A stretch of 64,000 nt of DNA from Schleiferiaceae bacterium (GTDB lineage: Bacteria; Bacteroidota; Bacteroidia; Flavobacteriales; Schleiferiaceae). Below are positions 1 through 9,382 of this stretch, piece by piece (position 1 is the first letter of the stretch; each line of letters begins with the position of its first letter). The notes beneath the pieces are model-generated. The model saw nothing but the letters and a program-made list of their open reading frames with translations. It made no database searches and was not told the origin of the DNA. Made by a program: the position numbers and the translations under genes. The DNA lies in contig JAOMWM010000001.1 of assembly GCA_028357285.1 (NCBI GenBank), positions 124,001-188,000 of the forward strand. The letters are read 5' to 3'.

Positions 1-2
1 TC

Positions 3-1901
3 AAAGCGATGCGTGATGCCGTGGATAGCCTCATTGTCATCAACAACGATAAACTACGTCAGGTCTATGGTGACTTAGGATTTAGAAATGCATTTAGCAA
101 AGCTGATGAGGTTTTAGCTGGAGCAGCTAAAGGCATTGCCGAAGTCATCACGAACCACTACACTCAGAACATTGACCTACGCGATGCCAAAACCGTCCTT
201 GAAAATAGCGGGTCCGCTTTGTTTGGAACTGGCGAAGGCGAAGGTCCTGGACGCGCCGCAGCAGCCGTAGGTGCAGCATTAGACTCGCCACTCCTAAATG
301 ACAACCACATTAAAGGCGCTAAAAATGTCTTATTGTTGTTGACTTCAGGGGATGGAGAACAGGAAGTAACCATCGATGAAATTGGCGAGATTACCGACCA
401 TATTCAGCGCGAGGCAGGTGGAAATGCGAATGTGATTATGGGAATTGGCTCTAGTGAAGAAACTGGCAGCCGCATTACATGTACCATCATCGCTACAGGT
501 TTCCCAACAGGGACACAAGTGCTGCCATCCGATAAACCGGAGGTAGTGAAATATAAATTAGACGGTCATGAAACGGAAGATGTTGTTGCACCACAACCAG
601 CTGTCGAAACGATACCTGATTCGCAAAAATCAGAACGAGTCATCATGGATCTCGGTGCGGTTGAAGACGATATACAAGCATTAGATACAGTGGTGGCATC
701 GCAAGACGAAGTTCATTTAGAGCCTGTCACAGAGCCTAATGAGATTGAGGACACTATTGAGGCAGAAACAGAGGGCTTTCCGCAATTGCCAGATGAAGAT
801 ATCGATGCAACCTTCGAGGAAACATTAGAAGCCGATACTCAAACAATAGAGGAGGAAGCTCCCACAGTCCATGTCTTAGAATGGGATATGGAAGATGACG
901 CTGATGAAGCTGCCATAGTGAAGGAAGAAGAAGTAGTAGACGACGCTGAGTTAAGCGATGGAGAACCTTTAGAAACCGAGGAAGCTCCGGCGCTGGCAGG
1001 AGGTTGGGATCTATTCTCTCAAGACGAATCGGTCGAAGAAGAAATGGAGTTGACCTTTGTTGATGAGGATGAAGCTGAAGAATTTATTACACAGGAAGAA
1101 ACTACTGTAGAAGCGCATATTGAAGAAGAATTTGATGCACCTGCTCCACCAAAAATGGAGCGCACTATTTTGGATTCCGAAGAGGGAATAAACGAAGAAG
1201 TTGTGCATGACGCAGCTTCAGCGATCCCTACGAGTGCCGATTCTTCTTTCGAAGACGTTCAAGCCATTGGCGAAGAGCGGAGATTTACCCTCGAAGATAT
1301 TGACGGTGATGGCTTTACGCTTGAAATGGAAGACTTAGAGTCTCCGCAAGCACATCAAGATTCGAACGAAGGAATTGAAGACACGGAATACGACCCTTTT
1401 GATTTAAGCTTGAGTGAAATGCCTGAACTCAAGCAAAAAGCGGAACAGGACAGCCTCGAGGGCAGTTTTACTTTAGTTAGCAATGAGTTTGAATTAGAGC
1501 CTCAAATCAATAATCCCACCGCGGAGGTAGAGACTCTGAGTTCTGAAGATCCGACCCTGCATTTTCAATTAAAAGAAAGTGAGACTCCATCAGTTAAGGA
1601 ATCACCTGAAGAAACGACTAATTTTGATATGGACCAGCCGTTGAGTCAAATGCCAAAGCGCACACTCAGCGATTTACCTCCTAAAATTCAAGACCGTATG
1701 TCTCGCTTACAATCGTTTCAATACCAGTTCAAAGCGAATCTTCAAAACCTGAGTGAAGCGGAAAGAGTTCCGGCATACATGCGCCAGGGGATGGAGGTAG
1801 ATCTAGATCATAAAAGCAGTGAACAACCCTCTAATATTGGGGTTGATAACGATGGAAATATCAGAACAAATAATTCATTCTTACACGATAACGTAGATTA
1901 A
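3..1901 (+). CDS. ftsZ: Cell division protein FtsZ, 5'-truncated by the window edge
   Basis: Tubulin-like GTPase that polymerises into the cytokinetic Z ring at midcell. The reading frame is already open at base 3, so the gene begins outside the window and the GTP-binding half (tubulin signature GGGTGTG) is missing. What is seen is the T7/C-terminal half of the globular domain: a segment like 'KGIAEVITNHYTQNIDLRDA', then the 'NVIMGIGSSEE' and 'ITCTIIATGFP' strands. After about residue 175 comes a roughly 400-residue linker very rich in Glu and Asp, and then a conserved-looking tail with 'VPAYMRQGMEVD' and a terminal 'NNSFLHDNVD'. Adding the missing part, the protein would be near 800 residues, far above the ~380-400 of enterobacterial FtsZ. 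It is followed 2 nt later by yqeY, a common Bacteroidota order. The identity is secure; the linker's role is unknown. Confidence 0.96.
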   Translation, partial: KAMRDAVDSLIVINNDKLRQVYGDLGFRNAFSKADEVLAGAAKGIAEVITNHYTQNIDLRDAKTVLENSGSALFGTGEGEGPGRAAAAVGAALDSPLLNDNHIKGAKNVLLLLTSGDGEQEVTIDEIGEITDHIQREAGGNANVIMGIGSSEETGSRITCTIIATGFPTGTQVLPSDKPEVVKYKLDGHETEDVVAPQPAVETIPDSQKSERVIMDLGAVEDDIQALDTVVASQDEVHLEPVTEPNEIEDTIEAETEGFPQLPDEDIDATFEETLEADTQTIEEEAPTVHVLEWDMEDDADEAAIVKEEEVVDDAELSDGEPLETEEAPALAGGWDLFSQDESVEEEMELTFVDEDEAEEFITQEETTVEAHIEEEFDAPAPPKMERTILDSEEGINEEVVHDAASAIPTSADSSFEDVQAIGEERRFTLEDIDGDGFTLEMEDLESPQAHQDSNEGIEDTEYDPFDLSLSEMPELKQKAEQDSLEGSFTLVSNEFELEPQINNPTAEVETLSSEDPTLHFQLKESETPSVKESPEETTNFDMDQPLSQMPKRTLSDLPPKIQDRMSRLQSFQYQFKANLQNLSEAERVPAYMRQGMEVDLDHKSSEQPSNIGVDNDGNIRTNNSFLHDNVD

Positions 1902-1903
1902 TC

Positions 1904-2350
1904 ATGTCCTTAGAAGCACTCATCATGACCGATTTAAAATCGGCAATGAAAGCAAAAGACCGCGTCGCTCTAGAAGCCCTTCGCGCTATTAAAACAGCCA
2001 TACTTAATGAAAAAACTTCTGCCGGGGCGGGAGAGATGTCGGAAGCTGATGAAATGAAGCTTTTAACAAAATTAAGGAAGCAACGCGTAGAAAGCGCCAC
2101 CATTTTTAGAGAACAAAACCGAGCGGATCTGGCTGAACCAGAAGAGGCTCAATTGGCGATTATCGAACGCTATTTACCTGAGATGCTCTCAGAAGCTGAG
2201 ATCGAAGCTAAAGTTGAGGAAATAATTGCAGCCGTAGGCGCAACATCCATGGCGGATATGGGCAAAGTTATGGGCAAAGCATCCGGCGCGATGGCAGGTA
2301 AAGCTGACGGTAAAGTTATCAGTGGATTTGTGCGTAAACATCTCGCTTAA
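1904..2350 (+). CDS. yqeY: GatB/YqeY domain protein
   Basis: Small cytosolic protein of the YqeY family, 148 residues, which is the usual family length. It resembles the C-terminal tRNA-binding domain of the GatB amidotransferase subunit. Visible hallmarks are 'DLKSAMKAKD' near the N-terminus, 'EMKLLTKLRKQRVESATIF', and the C-terminal 'MGKVMGKASGAMAGKADGK'. The family's biochemical role is unsettled; a tRNA-related function is inferred from homology to GatB. It starts 2 nt after the ftsZ stop and is followed by a strong terminator, so it is almost certainly co-transcribed with ftsZ. Confidence 0.93.
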   Translation: MSLEALIMTDLKSAMKAKDRVALEALRAIKTAILNEKTSAGAGEMSEADEMKLLTKLRKQRVESATIFREQNRADLAEPEEAQLAIIERYLPEMLSEAEIEAKVEEIIAAVGATSMADMGKVMGKASGAMAGKADGKVISGFVRKHLA

Positions 2351-2374
2351 ATTCATCTTCACTTAATATGATTC

Positions 2375-2398
2375 GCCCGGCAAAAGCCGGGCTTTTTT
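2375..2398 (+). terminator. Rho-independent terminator after ftsZ-yqeY
   Basis: A perfect 7-bp stem, GCCCGGC-aaaa-GCCGGGC, is followed by six T residues. It closes the ftsZ-yqeY unit. The ORF track starts the next gene inside this hairpin, which argues that the track start at 2368 is wrong. Confidence 0.93.
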
Positions 2399-2401
2399 CG
2401 T

Positions 2402-2409
2402 TAAATTTG
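2402..2409 (+). promoter_or_regulatory. Putative -7 promoter box, TAAATTTG
   Basis: Exact match to the Bacteroidota -7 consensus TAnnTTTG, 4 nt after the T-tract of the preceding terminator and 21 nt before the GTG at 2431. No TTG -33 element is visible at the usual spacing. It would drive the long envelope/nuclease gene run that follows. Confidence 0.55.
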
Positions 2410-2430
2410 TATCCATCAAAAACTAAAGTT

Positions 2431-3669
2431 GTGAGACTATCTTTTCTTTTGGTATTGAGCATTTTAACACTGAACAGTGTTGCGCAAGATCGTACCGTTC
2501 GTCTCATGACTTACAATATTCTGAATTACCGCAACACCACTTCGTATTGCACGAGTTCAAATAATAGCTCCAGCAACAAAGAAGGACATTTAGAAACCAT
2601 CATTAGCGAAATAGAACCGCATGTAGTGGTAATGAACGAAATAGGCAGCAACCCAAACAACCTGACCTACCTTCTTAATAATGCCCTCAATACCGGTTCA
2701 GCCACGAACTGGGCCATGGCAAACCATGTGCACAACGGTTTTTCATCTCTAGTAAATGGTGTCGCCTACCGCAGCGATGTTTTGGGGATTACGAACCAGT
2801 GGGCCATCACTAAAGATGCAAACAACAATTCTTTAGTTCGAGCAATCGATATCGTTCGATTCTATTATAAAGATGCTTTACTTCAAGGAAACAGCGATAC
2901 CGCAACTTTCGTAGTTATTGGCGCACACTTTAAAGCCGGTAACACTTCGTCTGACGCTACACAACGGAATCAAGCGGCCACAGCGATAGTTGACTGGATC
3001 GACGGACACAGTTTTGAAAATATTTTTCTTTTGGGCGATCTCAATACCTATTCTAGCAACGAATCTGCTTTTCAAAGTCTTATTGGAGGAAATACTTTCC
3101 GGTTTGAGGACCCCATTACTTCCAACGGAAATTGGCACAACAACAGCAACTTTGCTTCCATACATACCCAAAGCACCCGTACTTCTGGGAATTGCCATTC
3201 GGGAGGCGGCTTAGATGATCGCTTTGACCACATTCTCTGTTCAGAGGAAGTGATTGAAGGAGACGCGCAAATCACCTATGCGCCAAACAGCTATTTCGCA
3301 GTAGGAAACGACGGCAACCACTTTAATAACGCCATCAATTCCGGCACAAATTACAGCGTAAGTAGTGCCGTATTGAGTGCTCTTTATGCTTTGAGCGATC
3401 ACCTACCTGTGATTATTGATGTTGAAATTGAAGGACAACATTTAGCGATAGAATCGCATGAAGGGAATTGGAATTTGCCTAACCCTGTGCCCACCGGGGC
3501 AATACTAACGCTACCGGAACAGAGTCGATTATACATTAGCACGTTGGCAGGACAAGTATTATTCGAAACCTCCGAAACGACCTTTACCGTTCCCTTACTA
3601 TCAAGGGGCACTTACCTTCTTCGTTTAGAGACTATGAACGGCTACACCACGCGTAAAATCATTTTTTAA
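2431..3669 (+). CDS. Secreted endonuclease/exonuclease/phosphatase-family protein with T9SS sorting domain
   Basis: Predicted exported phosphoesterase of the EEP (DNase I-like) superfamily; nuclease activity is inferred. The track start at 2368 lies inside the upstream terminator. The GTG at 2431 gives a clean signal peptide (RLSFLLVLSILTLNSVAQ, cut near residue 19) and follows a TAAATTTG box. EEP motifs appear in order: 'TYNILNY' (~26), 'NEIG' (~60), 'GAHFKAG' (~165), 'GDLNTY' (~203, the catalytic Asp/Asn) and 'SDHLPVIIDV' (~321, catalytic Asp-His). Residues ~345-412 form a type A T9SS sorting domain ending 'RGTYLLRLETMNGYTTRKII', so the enzyme should be exported or anchored on the surface. 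Its stop overlaps the next start by one base (TAATG), indicating translational coupling. The substrate could be DNA, RNA or a phospho-ester; the neighbouring OB-fold and LTD proteins favour nucleic acid. Confidence 0.85.
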   Translation: MRLSFLLVLSILTLNSVAQDRTVRLMTYNILNYRNTTSYCTSSNNSSSNKEGHLETIISEIEPHVVVMNEIGSNPNNLTYLLNNALNTGSATNWAMANHVHNGFSSLVNGVAYRSDVLGITNQWAITKDANNNSLVRAIDIVRFYYKDALLQGNSDTATFVVIGAHFKAGNTSSDATQRNQAATAIVDWIDGHSFENIFLLGDLNTYSSNESAFQSLIGGNTFRFEDPITSNGNWHNNSNFASIHTQSTRTSGNCHSGGGLDDRFDHILCSEEVIEGDAQITYAPNSYFAVGNDGNHFNNAINSGTNYSVSSAVLSALYALSDHLPVIIDVEIEGQHLAIESHEGNWNLPNPVPTGAILTLPEQSRLYISTLAGQVLFETSETTFTVPLLSRGTYLLRLETMNGYTTRKIIF

Positions 3670-5789
3670 TGCAGCACAGAACCCTCCTTCTTCTCGCCCT
3701 TTTGTGTAGCCTTTTTACACAAGCACAAAACTTTGAAGAGTTCCAAACGACGCAGGCAAATGTTCGACTATCAGCAACGAATGCGGGTACTTTCGGAAAT
3801 GCTTTTAGAGGTTATAAAGATGGATCGGGTACACCTTCATTAGAATATCCAGCTGGATCGGGTATTGAACACTTATTTGAAGGCGGTATTTGGATTGGTG
3901 GAACAGCAAACGGTGTAATTCGCGTCAGCACCTCCGCATATGATTCTCCGCAAGGATATGCACCTGGTCGCGGCGGTTTCGAATTCAACCCTGTAGCAGG
4001 GATGCCTGTTAAAGAAATGAGCAGTCTTAAAACCTCTCCTAAGTTTAATTCCACAGCTATTTCTCATCAAGATTTTATTGCCAATTTTTCTGACTCCACC
4101 TTATTGGTTCCGGGAACATCCATCCCGATTAACAACCATATTAACCCAATGGACATCGTTGCAGAAATGCGTCTTTTGAATTGGAACTACAGCTTCTCTG
4201 ATTTCATGGCAATGTGTTCTCTCACAATCTATAATCGTGGCGACCAGACCTTCGATGACCTCTATTTAGGCTTGTGGAACAATACCGTTGTACGTAACGT
4301 CAATATCACTCCGGCAGGAGCTGGGGGAGCCAGTTTCTATTCACAAGGTGGAAACGGTTTTGTCGACAGTCTCAATCTAGCGTATTGTTACGATGCCACT
4401 GGCGACGAAGGATTTACTGACAGCTACATAGGTCAAGTTTTTTTAGGCGGCGAAGACAAGCAAGGTTTCCGCCACCCAAGAACGGATTCTAGTTTCCGCG
4501 TAAACTACAATGCATGGGTGTTCAATAATAGTGGACAAAGCACCTTTTTCTTTCCTACCACAGATCAGCAGCGCTATCAAAAAATGATGGACGGCTTTAA
4601 CCACAACCCGTGTTGGACCAATCCATCTTCCGCAGGCTGTGTGAGCACCTTAGATGTCGATCTTCAAAATGAATTAAATAAGATTGGAAACCGCTCCGAT
4701 CTTATTTCAGCGGGACCATTCAGCACTTTCGCACCGGGAGACACCATCAATATTGCTTTTGCTTTTGTTGTAGCCAAAAAGATGGAGGACGGAAATCCGA
4801 ATGCCCAAAATAATGCAGTTCAGCGCAGTGGATTGCTCAGCGCAGCCAATTGGGCTCAGACAACGTATAATGGCGAAGACGGTAACTTCAATGGTATACT
4901 CGATCCTGGGGAAGATAAAGATGGTAATGGAAAAATCACACGTTTCATCCTTCCTACGCCACCTACCATTCCTTATTCAAGAGTGGAAGCTGGTGAAAAC
5001 AGCGCCACCATTTACTGGGCCAGTAATAGTGTCACAAGCGTAGACCCCATTTCCAAAAAACAAGATTTCGAAGGATTCAATATTTACGCTACTACGACGG
5101 GATTTGACGTATTCAGCACTCCAAATCTTGCAGATGATTTGAGCTTGGTAGCGTCGTTCGACAGCACGGGTAACGTTTATGGAATGAATAATGGGTTTAC
5201 GCCGGTATTGCTTCCTACACCTAAAGAATTCGAGAACGATACGGTCGTATACGACTATGCTTACACACTTTCTCCCCTACCCAACGGATGGCAAACGGCA
5301 ATGGCGGTAACAGCTTTTGATAAAGGAGATCTCAACTCCGGACTCGAAAGTCTTGAAAGCTCTGCACTTGCAAACGTTACACGCGTCTTCCCAGGTACAG
5401 AGCCTGCAAACGAAGAAGATCGGCCGTATGCTTATCCTAACCCGTATTACCTTACTGCAGGGTGGGAAGGACAAAGTAATTTTCAAGAGGAAAGTAGAAA
5501 AATCATCTTTGCCAACCTTCCAGCACATTGCGAAATTACTATCACCACAGCCGCAGGAGATTTGATCGATACGTTTGAGCATACACCAGATTACAACGGT
5601 ACGGACATTCGTTGGTTTAGAACCTTCGGATCAGAAAATCCAGAGCAAAACACATTCTCAGGTGGAGAGCATGCATGGGATTTATTATCAAAAGAAAGTC
5701 AAATCATCGCTCGAGGCACTTATCTCTTGCATGTACAAGATTTAGAAACTGGAAAACGAACTACAGAACCCTTTATAATAGTTAAGTAA
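3669..5789 (+). CDS. Large secreted protein of unknown function, probable T9SS substrate
   Basis: 706 residues; I do not recognise a catalytic family. A signal peptide is clear (HRTLLLLALLCSLFTQAQ, cut near residue 19). The first ~400 residues are rich in aromatic and Gly/Asn positions, as in beta-sandwich surface proteins ('FEGGIWIGGTANGVIRVS', 'DLYLGLWNNTVVRNVN'). Around residues 404-420 lies a calcium-loop-like stretch, 'DGNFNGILDPGEDKDGNGKI', followed by a fibronectin-like region (~430-575). The end (~585-706) starts 'YAYPNPYYL' and finishes 'RGTYLLHVQDLETGKRTTEP', resembling a FlgD/T9SS type A sorting domain. It is coupled to both neighbours by 1-nt stop/start overlaps. A structural or binding role on the cell surface is an inference. 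Confidence 0.7.
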   Translation: MQHRTLLLLALLCSLFTQAQNFEEFQTTQANVRLSATNAGTFGNAFRGYKDGSGTPSLEYPAGSGIEHLFEGGIWIGGTANGVIRVSTSAYDSPQGYAPGRGGFEFNPVAGMPVKEMSSLKTSPKFNSTAISHQDFIANFSDSTLLVPGTSIPINNHINPMDIVAEMRLLNWNYSFSDFMAMCSLTIYNRGDQTFDDLYLGLWNNTVVRNVNITPAGAGGASFYSQGGNGFVDSLNLAYCYDATGDEGFTDSYIGQVFLGGEDKQGFRHPRTDSSFRVNYNAWVFNNSGQSTFFFPTTDQQRYQKMMDGFNHNPCWTNPSSAGCVSTLDVDLQNELNKIGNRSDLISAGPFSTFAPGDTINIAFAFVVAKKMEDGNPNAQNNAVQRSGLLSAANWAQTTYNGEDGNFNGILDPGEDKDGNGKITRFILPTPPTIPYSRVEAGENSATIYWASNSVTSVDPISKKQDFEGFNIYATTTGFDVFSTPNLADDLSLVASFDSTGNVYGMNNGFTPVLLPTPKEFENDTVVYDYAYTLSPLPNGWQTAMAVTAFDKGDLNSGLESLESSALANVTRVFPGTEPANEEDRPYAYPNPYYLTAGWEGQSNFQEESRKIIFANLPAHCEITITTAAGDLIDTFEHTPDYNGTDIRWFRTFGSENPEQNTFSGGEHAWDLLSKESQIIARGTYLLHVQDLETGKRTTEPFIIVK

Positions 5790-7990
5790 TGAGAAAATAT
5801 CTACTCACCCTTTTAGTTGCTGCATTTGCTTCAACTGCCTTTGGTCAATCCTACGTTAGTATTAGTACAATCAACGACGTATCTGCCAGCGATCTAGCCG
5901 CTTGTAACGATACTTCTGCCTACCTAGGGCAGACCATCATTACCCGCGGAGTTGTTGTTACCCCCGGTTGGGCTACAGAAGTAGCGTCCGGTTCAGTAAC
6001 CGGAGGACAGCGTCCATTCATTTTTATCCAAGACACTGCAGTTGGTGGACAAAGTTCGCCTTGGGCAGGAATTGAAGTAATGGGCGTGTATTCAGCCTCA
6101 AACGGATCCCTTCAAGTGCCTTCTACTTTTACCCAAGTGCTTCCTGGCGATATCGTAGAGGTCAAAGGTTTGGTGGGCGAATACAACGGCTCAAACCAAT
6201 TAAGTCTGGTCGATGCAAACAGCTTCAGCATCATTTCAACCACCACAGATCCTGTGATAAGCGACACCATTTCGTTGGGCGACCTCAACGACAATCTGCA
6301 GGTTAATCAACTTACTACCGGTGAACAATACGAAGGATCTTTCGTAACACTAGAAAATCTTACCGTGACTTCTGTTATTCAATTTTCTGGTAACCGCGTC
6401 AGCTTCAACGTAGCCGATGCGAGTGGTAACGTCATTAACGTAAGTGACCGATTCTTAGCTCAAAAACTCTCTTCATATAGTACGGTAAATCCTAATTCGC
6501 CGCAGTCTCAAGGTTCTTTTGTACCTCCAGTACCAGGAACATTCCTAAACTCATTAAGCGGTGTAGTTCGTCACGATGCAAACGGTTGTACTGGTGATAA
6601 CGGACGTGGCTACGAAATCAATCCATTCGACAGTTTACATTACGACGTTGGCTACGCACCGCCGTACATAGCGAACTTCGAGCGCGATCCATCTGTACCT
6701 ACTTCTAATCAAGACGTTGAGATCATCTGTAACATCACAGATTACGACGGTACGGTGGATAGTGTGTGTATCGCATGGACTGCGGATAACGCAGTTAGTA
6801 TTGCAAACATGCCTAAATACGCTTTCCCTTTAAGTGCAGGTACTACGGATGAATACGAATATGAAATTCCAGCACAAACCGACGGCAGTACTGTTCGCTA
6901 CTACATCTACGCGGTAGATAATGATGGGAACGAGAGCTGGTATCCAACAAAACCAACGACTCAAGCTTTACCAAACATTGAGTTCTACACCGTCCGTGAT
7001 AATGGGATGCTCGTTTATGACATTCAATACACCATGGATCCGTTTGGTGACAGTCCGTTAGAAACGCAAGAGGTGACCGTAAAGGGTGTGGTCACTGCTT
7101 CAACAAAAATTGGTGACCTGGGCTACCTCTATATTCAAGATGAAACCGGTTCTGCCTGGAGTGGAATTTGGTGTGTGGGTATTGGATTGAATCAATTCTA
7201 CCGTAATGAAGAAATTGAAGTAACTGGCGTGGTTGAAGAGTACTATGGTATGACACGTTTAAATGTTACTGCTACCAATAAAACTGGGAATCTTGGTACT
7301 GTTAGCGCTACAGTACTCGACCCATCGGATTCAGCATCATATGCAAACTTCGGCTGGGAACCGTACGAAAGTATGTATATCCGCTATGAGCAGCCGAACG
7401 GCAAACTTCATATTAGTCAAACAAATTTAGGCTTTGGTGATTATGCAGTGAGCAGTTCAAATACTGCCGCAGTGAGTCATAGCGGCCGCGTTCTTGCAGG
7501 GCGTCAGAGTACCACTGCATACAGTTCATTAGATGTTCAATTGGTCACCGACACTTCATACAGCAGTTTAGACGGTGAAATGAATGTAATGCCAATCGTT
7601 GTGAGCGATACTATGACTTTCGATGCGATCGAAGGTATTCTTTACTACGGTTTTAGCAACTTCCGTTTAATACCAAGAAATAACAACGACTTCATCGGTG
7701 CCAACGTAACGTTGGATAGCATTACGGTAGCGAATTCACCAATCAGCGTAGTAGAATTGGCCGAAATTAACGTTGCGTATTACCCGAATCCTGTAAATAA
7801 TCGGTTGACCGTTAAAGCACCTATGGATGGTGTATTAGCGATTTACAATAGCGCGGGAAAACGAGTGTTAGGTGAGCGTTTCTCGCAAGAGTCAAATGTA
7901 GATGTAAGTGCATTACCTAATGGGTTGTACTTACTAAGTCTCGAAGGATCTGAAGGCCAATTCTTTACTCGAATTTCTGTACAACACTAA
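5789..7990 (+). CDS. Secreted multi-OB-fold protein with T9SS sorting domain
   Basis: 733 residues, signal peptide 'RKYLLTLLVAAFASTAFGQ'. At least two regions look like OB-fold domains of the type found beside extracellular nucleases (DUF5689/YhcR-like): residues ~45-150 ('GQTIITRGVVV', 'FIFIQDT', 'PGDIVEVKGLVGEYNG') and ~415-515 ('EVTVKGVVTAS', 'GYLYIQDETG', 'NEEIEVTGVVEEYYG'). Between them (~293-400) is an Ig/E-set-like segment, 'YYIYAVDNDGNESWYP'. The last ~75 residues are a type A sorting domain ('YYPNPVNNRLTVKAP' to 'LPNGLYLLSLEGSEG'). OB-folds typically bind single-stranded nucleic acid or oligosaccharide, and with an EEP-family enzyme two genes upstream nucleic-acid binding is plausible. 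The domain boundaries are by eye. Confidence 0.75.
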   Translation: MRKYLLTLLVAAFASTAFGQSYVSISTINDVSASDLAACNDTSAYLGQTIITRGVVVTPGWATEVASGSVTGGQRPFIFIQDTAVGGQSSPWAGIEVMGVYSASNGSLQVPSTFTQVLPGDIVEVKGLVGEYNGSNQLSLVDANSFSIISTTTDPVISDTISLGDLNDNLQVNQLTTGEQYEGSFVTLENLTVTSVIQFSGNRVSFNVADASGNVINVSDRFLAQKLSSYSTVNPNSPQSQGSFVPPVPGTFLNSLSGVVRHDANGCTGDNGRGYEINPFDSLHYDVGYAPPYIANFERDPSVPTSNQDVEIICNITDYDGTVDSVCIAWTADNAVSIANMPKYAFPLSAGTTDEYEYEIPAQTDGSTVRYYIYAVDNDGNESWYPTKPTTQALPNIEFYTVRDNGMLVYDIQYTMDPFGDSPLETQEVTVKGVVTASTKIGDLGYLYIQDETGSAWSGIWCVGIGLNQFYRNEEIEVTGVVEEYYGMTRLNVTATNKTGNLGTVSATVLDPSDSASYANFGWEPYESMYIRYEQPNGKLHISQTNLGFGDYAVSSSNTAAVSHSGRVLAGRQSTTAYSSLDVQLVTDTSYSSLDGEMNVMPIVVSDTMTFDAIEGILYYGFSNFRLIPRNNNDFIGANVTLDSITVANSPISVVELAEINVAYYPNPVNNRLTVKAPMDGVLAIYNSAGKRVLGERFSQESNVDVSALPNGLYLLSLEGSEGQFFTRISVQH

Positions 7991-7993
7991 TTC

Positions 7994-9382
7994 ATGAAAC
8001 ACCTACTGTACTTCGCATTAGCGGTACTCGTCTTTAGTTGTCGCGGGACCAACGATCCCGTGGCAAACAAGGCACCTGAAACACTACTTCAAGTAGACAG
8101 TATTGTTCGCTCAGGTGACCTGCGATTGGGAACAAACGTTACCCTGCACTGGTACGGTATGGATGTAGACGGTTTTATCAATGGCTACCACATTACTGTG
8201 GATGAAACGTCAAGCTTTACATCTAGAACAGACAGTACATTTAGCTTTAGCATTGAAGCGGGTCAGGATACAACAGATATTTTACTCACCGTCGCGGCAG
8301 AAGATAATGAAGGACTGATCGACCCTTCACCGGCTACACTCATTGTACCTATAAAAAATGCTGCACCTGAGGTGGCTATAGATCCAGACGGGCTCTTATC
8401 AGATAGCGCGTTTATTGTAGCCACTGTAGATTGGCGTGCAACGGATGACGATGGCGATGAAACCATTGAAAGTGTAGAGTTTAAATTAAATGCAGGAAAT
8501 TGGGTAGAAATAGGCACTTCAATTTCCTTATTATCCTTCGCTACGGACCCTCAAGGCAACGTTGCATACTATAAAAACGCGGGCTTTATTGATTCCATCC
8601 CTGGCGCTGATTTACAAGATGAAAATTTCATTTTCCTCCGTGCTCGAGACCGCGCAGGTGTCTATTCCGAAGTAGACACGACCGCCGGATTTTATTGGAA
8701 AGCCGCAAATAGTGCAACGCTTATCATTAACGGTCAACCGGAATACATCGGAAGCACCTACAAGGAATGGATGGATAGTGCAAATGTCGATTACGACTAC
8801 TTACAAATGGATGCTGTCAGCGGCGCAGGTATCCCTGCCTATTGGGATCCTACCTTCGAAATCATCATGTCAAGCTATTCTAAAATTGCCCTTTTTACGG
8901 ATGCCACAGTATTTCCGACAAAATCGGGCGACGACTATCTCCTGAATATCCTCGCACTAAGCACACAAAAATTTCTTCAAAAGGGCGGGAAATTATTTAC
9001 TGCATCGCAGTTTTCATCGAATATGGCTGGCGGTGCCTTTTTAGATATATTCCCTGTAGAAAGCTTAGTTTTTAGTAGCGGACAGGCGCGTTTGACGAAC
9101 GACAGTACCCTGGCTCCTATGCAACCCGGGTTTCCATCGCTCCAGCCTCAAAATATTGTCTTAGGCATTACGCCTATCGTACCCTCCGCAGATGCAACGG
9201 CACTCTATGACGGGCAGATCACAAAAATAGCAGGATGGAACGGCGCAACAACGATGGGTGCGACTCGAACACAAAACGGCAGCATTAATCAAGTGTTTGT
9301 GGCTTTGCCATTGCACGTTTTTAATAGGCCCACCAACCACGGAGGCGTACTCCTAGACCATGTTTTCAATGCGGTATTCTAA
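7994..9382 (+). CDS. Lipoprotein with Ig-like domains, unknown function
   Basis: 462 residues with a lipoprotein signal peptide whose lipobox is 'LVFSC' (Cys at residue 16), so it is probably membrane-anchored through lipid. Residues ~30-230 contain two repeated Ig/fibronectin-like segments with 'WYGMDVDGFINGYHITVDE' and 'WRATDDDGDETIESVEFKL'. The C-terminal half (~240-462) alternates strands and helices ('ATLIINGQPEYIGSTYKEWM', 'KIALFTDATVFP', 'LQKGGKLFTASQFSSN') and looks like a flavodoxin/class I amidotransferase-type fold. I see no catalytic Cys-His-Glu triad, so activity is doubtful. Its 3' end overlaps the start of the TonB-dependent receptor gene, which suggests joint production and perhaps a surface accessory role. 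Confidence 0.65.
   Translation: MKHLLYFALAVLVFSCRGTNDPVANKAPETLLQVDSIVRSGDLRLGTNVTLHWYGMDVDGFINGYHITVDETSSFTSRTDSTFSFSIEAGQDTTDILLTVAAEDNEGLIDPSPATLIVPIKNAAPEVAIDPDGLLSDSAFIVATVDWRATDDDGDETIESVEFKLNAGNWVEIGTSISLLSFATDPQGNVAYYKNAGFIDSIPGADLQDENFIFLRARDRAGVYSEVDTTAGFYWKAANSATLIINGQPEYIGSTYKEWMDSANVDYDYLQMDAVSGAGIPAYWDPTFEIIMSSYSKIALFTDATVFPTKSGDDYLLNILALSTQKFLQKGGKLFTASQFSSNMAGGAFLDIFPVESLVFSSGQARLTNDSTLAPMQPGFPSLQPQNIVLGITPIVPSADATALYDGQITKIAGWNGATTMGATRTQNGSINQVFVALPLHVFNRPTNHGGVLLDHVFNAVF

Noticed and set aside
1011-1208. Minus-strand ORFs inside the ftsZ linker (for example 65 aa)
   Set aside because: They are shadows of the acidic repeat; GAA/GAG-rich coding sequence gives Phe/Leu-rich antisense ORFs with no start context.
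2368-2430. Upstream ATG start for the EEP-family gene as in the ORF track
   Set aside because: These codons run through the ftsZ-yqeY terminator hairpin and the TAAATTTG box, and would place 21 extra residues before a normal signal peptide. GTG 2431 fits better.
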